This document shows, piece after piece, positions 1 through 7,592 of a DNA stretch of 64,000 nt (within the stretch, counting starts at the first letter, position 1; each line of letters starts with the position of its first letter). The translations under genes and the position numbers were made by a program. Source of the stretch: JAYZDF01 sp036337945 (GTDB taxonomy: Bacteria; Myxococcota; Kuafuiibacteriia; Kuafuiibacteriales; Kuafuiibacteriaceae); the NCBI GenBank assembly GCA_036337945.1, contig JAYZDF010000004.1, positions 1-64,000 of the forward strand, in the 5' to 3' direction. Under the pieces are notes generated by a model. The model was not told where the DNA came from. It saw only the letters and a list, made by a program, of their open reading frames with translations, and made no database searches.

Positions 1-1
1 T

Positions 2-871
2 CAACCAGATCTTTATGATTTCAGCGAACCATTGAATTTCGCGAAAAATGCTATTCAGGATCTTAAGAATCGTGACAAAAGCTATTTTCAGCTTACAGCA
101 TTGATCAGCTCTCAGAACGTGAGCGAAGAAGCGAAAGAGAAGGTCTTGTTTGAATTGCTTACAAGTGAAGCTCCGAACGCATCCCCGCTTAACGAAGAAC
201 TTATCAAGCCCGATCGTGATGGACGTTTGCCTGTATCCTCCGACGTCATCTACGGCTTACTCAAGAAACTAAATCCGAAGCATCCAGAGGGCGTAAAAAA
301 ATTATTTGAGAGTGCAGGCCGTATGCTCTTATCTGGCCTGACTCCGACTCGAATTAAAGAACTCACACCTTTGATTGAATCAGAGTCCTCACTCAAGTCA
401 TTCAATGTCTCAGATCGTGCGCTTGTAGCGATCATTCGTGATCACTCCAAAGGCAAAGGTGCGGCGGATCGAAAAGTCGTAAACTGGCTATTAGAAAATT
501 CTGTCGATCGGCTTCTCCCCGAACGGGTGCTCGGTTATGTCGAATTACTCACGGAGTTAGGAGCTTCGCGTGAAAAGGTCGGTAAAGATGTCGCTTGGAG
601 TGTGACATTACTTCAGGGTTTGGTAGCTCGCCAAAAGCGAAATCTTCTTAGAGCGACAACCAATCTGTCAGTTGATCTCTTTCCCGAAACACTTTGGGTT
701 CTCCGCAATGGAAAACAGACCTATGATGAAGCGATTCTCGAAGAAGTGTCGAAAAATATAAATGATTGGGGTTGGGACAAAAAATTGGTCGCGGCCTTGA
801 TTGATCGGCTCCCAGATCTAGATGATAAATGGGTCAAGAAATGGCAAAAAGCGGTAAAGATTGATGGCTAA
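2..871 (+). CDS. Hypothetical helical protein, 5' end outside the window
   Basis: The reading frame is open to the left edge (codons from base 2 read QPDLYDFSEPLNFAK), so this is the C-terminal 289 residues of a longer protein and the TTG at 32 need not be a start. I recognise no family. The visible part is charged, almost entirely predicted helical and Cys-free, with no membrane segment or signal. It ends overlapping the next gene's ATG by 8 bp, so the two are probably translated together. Helical solenoid or adaptor is only a guess. Confidence 0.7.
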   Translation, partial: QPDLYDFSEPLNFAKNAIQDLKNRDKSYFQLTALISSQNVSEEAKEKVLFELLTSEAPNASPLNEELIKPDRDGRLPVSSDVIYGLLKKLNPKHPEGVKKLFESAGRMLLSGLTPTRIKELTPLIESESSLKSFNVSDRALVAIIRDHSKGKGAADRKVVNWLLENSVDRLLPERVLGYVELLTELGASREKVGKDVAWSVTLLQGLVARQKRNLLRATTNLSVDLFPETLWVLRNGKQTYDEAILEEVSKNINDWGWDKKLVAALIDRLPDLDDKWVKKWQKAVKIDG

Positions 872-1181
872 GGTGATTGATTCAGAGGCCACTTACTTCG
901 TCAGGAGTGATACTGATTCGTCTGTACTCCTTGCGCTTGATGTTAAACATCACGATGGAATCATTGAATGGCACGATACGAATCGTGATCGAGCTTTCGA
1001 ATGCAATCAATTTAGTCCTATGGATGAAGGCTTCTCAGTCCAAACTGAAAACGGCATCTATACGTTCATTTATCTCGAGCTCGACCTTTACAAAGCCGTG
1101 GTGCAGCAAATGCTAGTCGGGCAACCAGAGTTTTCATCGACTCCCGAATTACAAAAGTATTTTCAAAAGTTTGTACGTTAA
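864..1181 (+). CDS. Small hypothetical protein (105 aa)
   Basis: ATG at 864 lies inside the end of the preceding gene (stop 869-871), which argues for translational coupling; a TTG one codon earlier is less likely. The protein is soluble and acidic with alternating short strands (for example GIYTFIYLEL) and a final helix. I do not recognise the family. Its stop TAA (1179-1181) interlocks with the stop of the convergent HEAT gene. Confidence 0.65.
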   Translation: MAKVIDSEATYFVRSDTDSSVLLALDVKHHDGIIEWHDTNRDRAFECNQFSPMDEGFSVQTENGIYTFIYLELDLYKAVVQQMLVGQPEFSSTPELQKYFQKFVR

Positions 1182-2158
1182 TTTTTACGAGCGTCGACAT
1201 AAGCTTTTGCGGCTTCCATAACCTGATTGGATAAGCGGTCGCTTGATGCAATTTTTGTTATGGCACTGAATGCTTCACTGGTCCCTAAGACCTTCAGGGT
1301 GTCAATAATCTGTAAAGCGAGCGATTCTTCAGCTTTTTCAATTGTTCGCGAGAGAAATTCGACTGCCTCTACAATTCCGTGAGTTCCTATAAGTCCAATC
1401 GCTAAAGCTTTTTCCGCTTTGTTCCGTGACTCAGCTTTCTCCGTGATCCGTGGGACTACCGTTTTATCTCCGACGGCGTACATAGTGGCGAGCACAGTTA
1501 ACCGTTCCGGCCACCCTAAGAAGAATTTTCGACTAAGTGGCTCAAGCGTTGATAGTGCACTTTTATCTGCGAGGCGTCGAATTCCTTCTAGGGCATCGAT
1601 TCTTCTCTTGCTTGAACTCAGGCTATCAAGGAGTAAAGGAAGACCTCGGCTATCTTTCATAGACGCGAGTGCAAAACTGCATTCAAATCGCGTTTGTTCG
1701 TCAGGGTCGGATAGGTGTTCGAGTAAAACAGGGATAGCCTTTTTCGCTGAACTATCTCCAAGAGCAGCGGCTGCCTCCTGTCTTACTCTCGGATGTTCGT
1801 CGTCCAGAAGTTTTATCAAAACAGAAACCGTTTCTGACGTGGCCGGGTCATCCACAAGGACCAACGCAATCGCAGACTCGCCCCGCACCCGTGGCGTCTC
1901 AGACGACTTAGCAAGAAACGTGAGCGCATTGAGAATACGATTTTTCGGAAGCGCTAAAGAGGTTTGTGCGAGATGCTGCATGGTTTCTAAAGCTTGAACG
2001 CTCACACTAATATTTTCATGCAAGAGAAAGGTTGTGACGTGCTCAACGACTGCTTGAGAGATCTGCTCTTCGTCAATTTGACAGATATCTCTTAGTGCTT
2101 CGATAACAACGGTCTCGTCGTTATCCTGAAGGCGTGTCGTAAGCTCTGGTGCGATCAT
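1178..2158 (-). CDS. HEAT-repeat protein
   Basis: A 326-residue soluble protein made of tandem helical pairs. HEAT signatures are clear near residues 120-180 (LLDDEHPRVRQEAAAALGD, then LSDPDEQTRFECSFALASM), each with the conserved D-P/D...R...A-A-L pattern. HEAT solenoids are protein-interaction scaffolds; no catalytic motif is visible. The ATG overlaps the stop of metG by 4 bp (2155-2158), so it is the last gene of the MshEN-holB-metG-HEAT minus-strand operon. Its partner is unknown. Confidence 0.85.
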   Translation of the reverse strand: MIAPELTTRLQDNDETVVIEALRDICQIDEEQISQAVVEHVTTFLLHENISVSVQALETMQHLAQTSLALPKNRILNALTFLAKSSETPRVRGESAIALVLVDDPATSETVSVLIKLLDDEHPRVRQEAAAALGDSSAKKAIPVLLEHLSDPDEQTRFECSFALASMKDSRGLPLLLDSLSSSKRRIDALEGIRRLADKSALSTLEPLSRKFFLGWPERLTVLATMYAVGDKTVVPRITEKAESRNKAEKALAIGLIGTHGIVEAVEFLSRTIEKAEESLALQIIDTLKVLGTSEAFSAITKIASSDRLSNQVMEAAKAYVDARKN

Positions 2159-4209
2159 TTAATCACAGAGCCGATAGGAGCATCGTCCGAAACTTCGAGA
2201 AGCCAAATGTCTTTGCCACCTGGTCCGGCGGCCATGACCATTCCTTCACTGATACCAAATCGCATTTTCCGTGGAGCAAGGTTAGCCACGACAGCCACCT
2301 TTTTTCCAATAATAGCCTTAGCTTCGTACGCGCTACGTATGCCGGCAAAAATATTGCGAGGTTTTTCTTCTCCCAGGTCAACTGTAAGCTGAAGAAGTTT
2401 ATCAGCGCCTTCAACAAGCTCAGCATGCCTAATTAGCCCGACGCGTAAGTCTATTTTTATGAAGTCATCGATAGAAATCTCTTCTGCAGGTCCCGTAGGT
2501 TTCTTTTCTTTTTTTGACTTCTTAGACTTCTTTTTGTCGTCAGATTTGGCGGCAGCCTTTTTATCTTTGCTTGCTTCGACCATGGCCGCCACTTGTTTAC
2601 CGGTAATGCGGTCGATAATTCGACCCGAATCTCCACAATTTTGATTGACGAGGTCAAAAGCGACGGCTTCATCAAATGATCCCGGTCTTCCTTCGAGCCC
2701 GAGCATACCGTAAACTTTTTCGCACAAAGAAGGATTGATAGGTGCAAGAAGAACCCAAGCAGACCTTGCTATGTTTAGGCACAGAGTCACTAAGTCACGA
2801 GTACCTTTTTCGTCCTCCTTTATCTTTTTCCATGGCTGAAAATCTTGAAATAGTTTGTTTCCTAGATTCGCGATTTCGACCGCGGCTCGAGTCGCGGATG
2901 CAAGATCAAAGTTCGCGTACGCTTTTTGAGCCTCTTCTACTTTTTGTTTTACAAAAGCGAGATGCTCTTCGCTGCCGTCAGGGAGGTCGCCATATTGACC
3001 GCCGAGACGGTCCTTGATGAATGGTACGCCACGAGCTACAAGATTCGCGAAATTGTTTACAAGTTCTGCATTGACGCGATGGACGAACTCTTCAAGAGAT
3101 AAGTCTACGTCTTCTGCTTTTGGGCCTATTTTCGAGGCAAAGTAATACCGTAAATACGAAGGGTCGAGATGATCACGGAACGTTCTAGCCATGATAAATG
3201 TTCCCCGCGACTTCGACATTTTTACACCATCAACGGTGAGCATCCCATGTACGTGAACTCGGCTTGGGAGTTTCAGATTGGCGGCGCTCAGCATGGCGGG
3301 CCAAAAGAGCGTGTGAAAATAGATGATATCTTTTCCGATGACATGAATGATTTCTGCGTTTGGATCTCGCCAAAACGACTCCGCAAGGTTTTTATTTCCC
3401 TGCTGCTTACCGAATATTTCAGTAGAGGAGATGTAGCCAACGGGTGCGTCAATCCATACGTAGAAAAACTTCCCTGGCATGTCAGGAATTTCAAAACCAA
3501 AGTAAGGTGCATCCCTGCTGACGCACCAATCCTGAAGGCCTCCCTCGATCCAGGTTTCGCAAAATTTGCGCGTTTCCGGTTGTAGAACCCCAGGCGTTGA
3601 TACCCATTCTTTCAGAACGTCCGTGAAATCCTTGAGTGTCACATAGACATGCTCCGATTCCTTTTCGATCGGTGTTGTTCCTGTAATTGCGCTTACGGGG
3701 TTTTTTAGCTCCGTCGGCTCGTAGGTTGCCCCGCATGCTTCGCAGACATCACCGTATTGGTCGGGCGTGCCGCACTTTGGGCAGGTTCCTTTAACAAATC
3801 TGTCCGGTAAAAATCGTTTGGCTTGCTCGTCGTAAAGCTGATTGAGAGGGCGCTGAACGATGTGTCCATTTTCCCGAAGGGCGGCATAAATATTGTATAC
3901 CCATTTACGATTTTCTTCAGAATTGGTCGAACCGAAGAAATCAAATTCAATCCCGAAGCTTGTGAAGTCTTCCAGATGCTCCTTCGCGTATCTCGCGATA
4001 AATTCTTCCGGTGGAATTCCAGCCTTGCTCGCATTGAGTTCGATGGGTGTACCGTGAGTGTCATCTGCGCAAACGTAGTACGCTTCTTTGCCGTCTAGCT
4101 TAAGGCTTCGAACGAATACATCGGTCATGATGTATTCAACCAAGTGGCCTATATGAATACTCCCATTGGCGTAAGGTAAGGCTGCAGTGACGAGGGTCTT
4201 CTTGCTCAT
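2155..4209 (-). CDS. metG: Methionyl-tRNA synthetase
   Basis: Charges tRNA-Met with methionine in the cytosol. The 684-residue protein has HIGH at residues 19-22 (HIGH exactly), a zinc knuckle with C143, C146, C156 and C159, and KMSKS at 330-334. A Lys-rich linker leads to a C-terminal EMAP/OB-fold tRNA-binding domain from about residue 574 (IDDFIKIDLRVG ... GISEGMVMAA), as in the dimeric long bacterial form. The ATG overlaps the stop of holB by 4 bp (4206-4209). Confidence 0.98.
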   Translation of the reverse strand: MSKKTLVTAALPYANGSIHIGHLVEYIMTDVFVRSLKLDGKEAYYVCADDTHGTPIELNASKAGIPPEEFIARYAKEHLEDFTSFGIEFDFFGSTNSEENRKWVYNIYAALRENGHIVQRPLNQLYDEQAKRFLPDRFVKGTCPKCGTPDQYGDVCEACGATYEPTELKNPVSAITGTTPIEKESEHVYVTLKDFTDVLKEWVSTPGVLQPETRKFCETWIEGGLQDWCVSRDAPYFGFEIPDMPGKFFYVWIDAPVGYISSTEIFGKQQGNKNLAESFWRDPNAEIIHVIGKDIIYFHTLFWPAMLSAANLKLPSRVHVHGMLTVDGVKMSKSRGTFIMARTFRDHLDPSYLRYYFASKIGPKAEDVDLSLEEFVHRVNAELVNNFANLVARGVPFIKDRLGGQYGDLPDGSEEHLAFVKQKVEEAQKAYANFDLASATRAAVEIANLGNKLFQDFQPWKKIKEDEKGTRDLVTLCLNIARSAWVLLAPINPSLCEKVYGMLGLEGRPGSFDEAVAFDLVNQNCGDSGRIIDRITGKQVAAMVEASKDKKAAAKSDDKKKSKKSKKEKKPTGPAEEISIDDFIKIDLRVGLIRHAELVEGADKLLQLTVDLGEEKPRNIFAGIRSAYEAKAIIGKKVAVVANLAPRKMRFGISEGMVMAAGPGGKDIWLLEVSDDAPIGSVIK

Positions 4210-5243
4210 CTGATACTCCCATTAAGTCCCACTAAGGATAGGCATAATTGTTCAACGATCAGTCCGACGTTGAGGTTGAATGGTTGAGATAATTTAGTTT
4301 GAGCTTCTTCAATAAATTTAGCGCGCTGCAACAACTGAGGTAGGCCCCGATCATTCGCTAAAAACTGAAGGTCGTTGTGCCGATCGATATTCGCAACGGT
4401 GCTTATATCGGCCTGTGCCGCAAAGAGAATTTGGTCTCGAATCCACACGCCAAGAAGCTGAAGCCGCGCGCTGAGTTCATCCTTTTCACCACTAAGCTCC
4501 GTTGCAACTGCGATCGCCGTGGCTGCCTGTCGACGCTCGCGAGTGTTTAGTTTACGATCGATTTCGGCAACATAATCACGACGTTGCATGATTTCTTCCG
4601 GGTCCGAACTGAGAGCTTGTGCTGGTGAGCCTTGCGCTAGCGCAGCGATGAGGTGAGCGGATGCTTCATCAAGGTCGGTTTTGGCTTGCAGCAATTTTTG
4701 AATATTCTCCAGTGGTACCGGTTTGAAATCGACTCGTTGGCACCGAGATAAGATGGTACCGAGAAACGCTTGAGGTTTCGCACTTGTCAAAATAATCTTC
4801 GATTGCCCAGGTGGCTCCTCCAACGTTTTGAGAAGTGCGTTTTGGGCTTGTGGGTTCATGCTATCGGCATCGCGAATGATCATGACCTTGAATGGTGCTT
4901 CCAAGGATTGAACATAGAGGACTTGATTGGCCTCGCGAATCTCGTCGACTGTGATTTTCCCTTTTTCGTTGGGCTCAAGATAAACAATGTCCGGGTGATT
5001 TGAGTGATGACACTTATAGCACGCACTGCAATCATTACAGGCACTCCCCGATTGTGGATTTTGGCAGACCAAAATCTGAGCAAGATGCTGAGCGGCGAGG
5101 AATTTTCCAACACCGTCTGGACCACAGAAAAGCATCGCATGATGGACTCGATCGTTCATAATGGCGTTATGAAGCCTAGACAGTGCTACATCTTGGCCAG
5201 TCAAATCTGTGAATGCTTTAATCAAGAGCCCCTCTCTATGCAT
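4206..5243 (-). CDS. holB: DNA polymerase III delta-prime subunit
   Basis: Clamp-loader subunit of the replicative polymerase. From the ATG at 5243 (MHREGLLIKAF) the protein is 345 aa. It has the AAA+ P-loop-like GPDGVGKF (residues 41-48, lacking the Ser/Thr after Lys as usual for delta prime), a zinc module with C60/C69/C72/C75/C78, NALLKTLEEPPG, and the SRC motif (LSRCQRVDF). An upstream in-frame start would add 25 residues overlapping the MshEN gene; the chosen start lies 4 nt after that gene's stop and fits family length. Confidence 0.93.
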   Translation of the reverse strand: MHREGLLIKAFTDLTGQDVALSRLHNAIMNDRVHHAMLFCGPDGVGKFLAAQHLAQILVCQNPQSGSACNDCSACYKCHHSNHPDIVYLEPNEKGKITVDEIREANQVLYVQSLEAPFKVMIIRDADSMNPQAQNALLKTLEEPPGQSKIILTSAKPQAFLGTILSRCQRVDFKPVPLENIQKLLQAKTDLDEASAHLIAALAQGSPAQALSSDPEEIMQRRDYVAEIDRKLNTRERRQAATAIAVATELSGEKDELSARLQLLGVWIRDQILFAAQADISTVANIDRHNDLQFLANDRGLPQLLQRAKFIEEAQTKLSQPFNLNVGLIVEQLCLSLVGLNGSIR

Positions 5244-5247
5244 TAGA

Positions 5248-6039
5248 TCAACGTGGGTCAACTTTCGTCTGGAGCCTGTCGAAGTATTCCTCAGGCGTAA
5301 ATAACCTTCGCTGAACACATAGCTGGAAAACTGCGCGAACCTGTTCGATAGTTACGCCTGCATTTTTTCTCTGAACCAGGAGTGGGTTTTCTATTAATGC
5401 GTTGGTTGGCAGCGGGATTGGCGATGAATTTCGTCGTAAAGTGAGGCCTCGATCGACCAATTTGTCTCCTTGAGGAGTCTCGTAGTCTACACCGTGGAGC
5501 TCATTACGCATCTGATCAAGGTTCTGAATCTTGAAATTAGGTTCTGGTGGAGGTTCGAGCGGGACGAGCTGGGAACTTGGAAGCCGGGGTGGGGCGACGG
5601 CAGGTTTTGGCTCGTAGTAGTCCGTCAGGAGTTGGTTGAACTCTTCATCAGTAACAAGTTCAGCTCGAATAGATGCAGTTGTGTCCGTTCGAAGAGATTC
5701 GACACCGCTGGTCTGAGTTGGGTCGCTCATAACGACGAGAAGCTCTTGGCCTTGCGCACGAAATCGAATGGGGAGAACACGGTACGTTTCTGCCCAATTA
5801 CGACTTACGAGCTTCGGAGCATCCTCATCGAATTGCGATTCCAACAGTTGGTACCGCGGAACTCCGATACAGGTTGCGAAATCATCGTAGAGCTTCGTTG
5901 TATCAAGACCGAAGAGTCCTGTTAGACATACCGTGAATGGTTTTTGCCCACGAGCGCTTTCTTCCAGCGCTTCTTGGGCTTGCTGCGATGTGATCAGCTT
6001 GGAGGCGAAAAGTAATTCTGCCAATCGCACCTGAGACAT
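5248..6039 (-). CDS. MshEN / GspE N-terminal domain protein without ATPase
   Basis: The first ~150 residues match the N-terminal domain of type II secretion / type IV pilus ATPases (RLAELLFASKLIT... then LPIRFRAQGQELLVVMSDP, the two MshEN-like sub-blocks). The rest is Pro-rich (PAVAPPRLPSSQLVPLEPP) and disordered, followed by a short helical tail. There is no P-loop. In MshE and PilB such domains bind cyclic-di-GMP or dock onto the apparatus; that role here is inference. It heads the minus-strand operon with holB and metG. Confidence 0.8.
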   Translation of the reverse strand: MSQVRLAELLFASKLITSQQAQEALEESARGQKPFTVCLTGLFGLDTTKLYDDFATCIGVPRYQLLESQFDEDAPKLVSRNWAETYRVLPIRFRAQGQELLVVMSDPTQTSGVESLRTDTTASIRAELVTDEEFNQLLTDYYEPKPAVAPPRLPSSQLVPLEPPPEPNFKIQNLDQMRNELHGVDYETPQGDKLVDRGLTLRRNSSPIPLPTNALIENPLLVQRKNAGVTIEQVRAVFQLCVQRRLFTPEEYFDRLQTKVDPR

Positions 6040-6070
6040 GGCTTGAGCTTAGCGCATAGCGGATGGTTCA

Positions 6071-6079
6071 TGCTACAGT
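6071..6079 (+). promoter_or_regulatory. Extended -10 element before the pseudokinase gene
   Basis: TGCTACAGT fits the TGn-TAnnnT extended -10 pattern and ends 7 nt before the GTG at 6087. No Shine-Dalgarno is visible, which suggests a leaderless or near-leaderless transcript. Confidence 0.4.
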
Positions 6080-6086
6080 TTAAGCT

Positions 6087-7085
6087 GTGACTTCACTATT
6101 GGCGCTAGATTTCGAAGAAATCCGGTCCATTTTGTCGCTATACCACTTAGATGGTCTGGTTTCTCATAAAACGCTTTATCGGGAGAAGCTTGAAACATTG
6201 TATTGGGTTGAGACTAGCCAGCAAAGCTACTTTCTCCGAGTTTGTATCGGTCGCGCTTTCGGACACATGGTGTTCGAAAAAGACCTATTGAAATATCTGT
6301 CCCAACAAAGCCTCCCCGTACCTATGATTGAGGAAAATGTAGCGTCGGGAGCATTTACACCGTGGTCTGTCGACGGCCGTTATATCAGTCTTTATCGAGG
6401 CGTAGCGGGTCGTTCGATAGGTCGCTTTGAGTTCGGCGAGCAACATTGTCAGAAGGTAGGCGAGTTTTTAGCCCACTTACACAGTCTGTCGGATGGCTTC
6501 TCGTCGAGGAGTTCCGCCAAAAACGTTGTTGCTCTTGTGCGCTTTGCCTACCAGTCTGTTCTGGGAAATATCGAACAACATCAAGATTTTGCTCGGCTAA
6601 GTTTAGAACTGTCAGAATTAGAGTCCGAGCTTGAGGAACAAGAATGTAGAACCTTCATTGGCCCAAAAGGAATCCATCACGGAGGTATAAAGATTTCGTC
6701 TCTATTGTTTCAGCAGACAGAGTTGACTTTAGTTCGCGGTTTTTCTGGATGCGGACACGACCGGTTCTTGTTTGACCTCGCCAAAGCTATATATGACTGT
6801 TGCTGGATCCCAGACCCCGCTTCGCAGCAAGGGCCATCTGGAACTTATGACCTGGAACGAATAAATGCGGTGGTTCGTGGATATGTGGATATTACGAATA
6901 CACCACGAAGTTTTTGGTTAGCCTTATCTGAAGATCTACGCCTCTGCGCTTTGACTTCAGCCATTCGAAGATTGAAAGCGTTTGAACTAGATAATGAGAA
7001 AACTATGGTATTTGAGGACTACCGACACGATATTTCGAAGCTTCGTGCTTTACGACGATTGGGTAAATTAGAGCCAGATATTTAG
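6087..7085 (+). CDS. Homoserine-kinase-II/APH-fold protein, catalytic residues missing
   Basis: The 332-residue protein follows the type II homoserine kinase (ThrB, aminoglycoside phosphotransferase fold) layout: an N-terminal beta lobe, FEKDLLKYLSQQSLPVP, SLYRGVAGRS, then KVGEFLAHLHSLS. In the catalytic loop the usual H-x-D...N is replaced by H198-G199-G200...S205, and the metal-binding Asp of the DF motif is Gly218 (RGFSG). So the catalytic Asp, the Asn and the metal Asp are all lost, and it is most likely a pseudokinase or ligand-binding protein. GTG start at 6087. The stop interlocks with the convergent lipoprotein gene. Confidence 0.7.
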   Translation: MTSLLALDFEEIRSILSLYHLDGLVSHKTLYREKLETLYWVETSQQSYFLRVCIGRAFGHMVFEKDLLKYLSQQSLPVPMIEENVASGAFTPWSVDGRYISLYRGVAGRSIGRFEFGEQHCQKVGEFLAHLHSLSDGFSSRSSAKNVVALVRFAYQSVLGNIEQHQDFARLSLELSELESELEEQECRTFIGPKGIHHGGIKISSLLFQQTELTLVRGFSGCGHDRFLFDLAKAIYDCCWIPDPASQQGPSGTYDLERINAVVRGYVDITNTPRSFWLALSEDLRLCALTSAIRRLKAFELDNEKTMVFEDYRHDISKLRALRRLGKLEPDI

Positions 7086-7543
7086 AGTCCGGCAACCATG
7101 AGCCATCGCCCATTCGTTTGCTCAAATACGATTCGAGAACGGTCACTATCTGTGCTCCACTTCAGTCCGGTTGGGTACTCACTTTGCGCACGATAAGTGT
7201 AGTAGATGTAGGCGTAAGCTTTCTTTTCTTCGATGACGATATTATCGACTCGCATTTCGAGTTGAATTTTTTTTGTCCGCTCAAATTCTTGAGCGAGCTT
7301 TTCTTTGAGCTCGCGATAATCATAATCATCCGACTTATCAGAATTGCCATTGTCTTCGTAGTATCTCGGACTCACGAGGCTCAGTACCGCTGCAGAATCT
7401 AAATTCTCCATGGCTTTGGTGTAGTCTTCTACAATCGCTAAGATCGTCCGGTTTTCTTCTGTGTCAGCAATTGACGTATTGGGAATCCGGCTGTGCGCAC
7501 AACCTACGAAAGCGGAAATTAACAGGCAGAGTAAAAATCGCAT
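7082..7543 (-). CDS. Lipoprotein with NTF2/SnoaL-like domain
   Basis: The signal MRFLLCLLISAFVGC ends in a lipobox (FVGC), so a lipid anchor on Cys15 is predicted. The mature part (TILAIVEDYTKAMENLDSAAVLSLVSPRYYED ... GRWLMVAGL) has the helix-then-sheet layout of DUF4440/SnoaL-type NTF2 folds, where a ligand pocket is common. No catalytic residues can be assigned. It follows the gluzincin gene on the same strand after about 50 nt. Confidence 0.75.
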   Translation of the reverse strand: MRFLLCLLISAFVGCAHSRIPNTSIADTEENRTILAIVEDYTKAMENLDSAAVLSLVSPRYYEDNGNSDKSDDYDYRELKEKLAQEFERTKKIQLEMRVDNIVIEEKKAYAYIYYTYRAQSEYPTGLKWSTDSDRSRIVFEQTNGRWLMVAGL

Positions 7544-7592
7544 ACAAGTGAGTCCTACCGTTGAAACAATAGGCTGTCGACTTCTATTCCTC

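Noticed and set aside
1419..1997. 192-codon plus-strand ORF opposite the HEAT-repeat gene
   Set aside because: Ser/Arg-rich antisense shadow; the minus frame shows HEAT repeats and operon overlap with metG.
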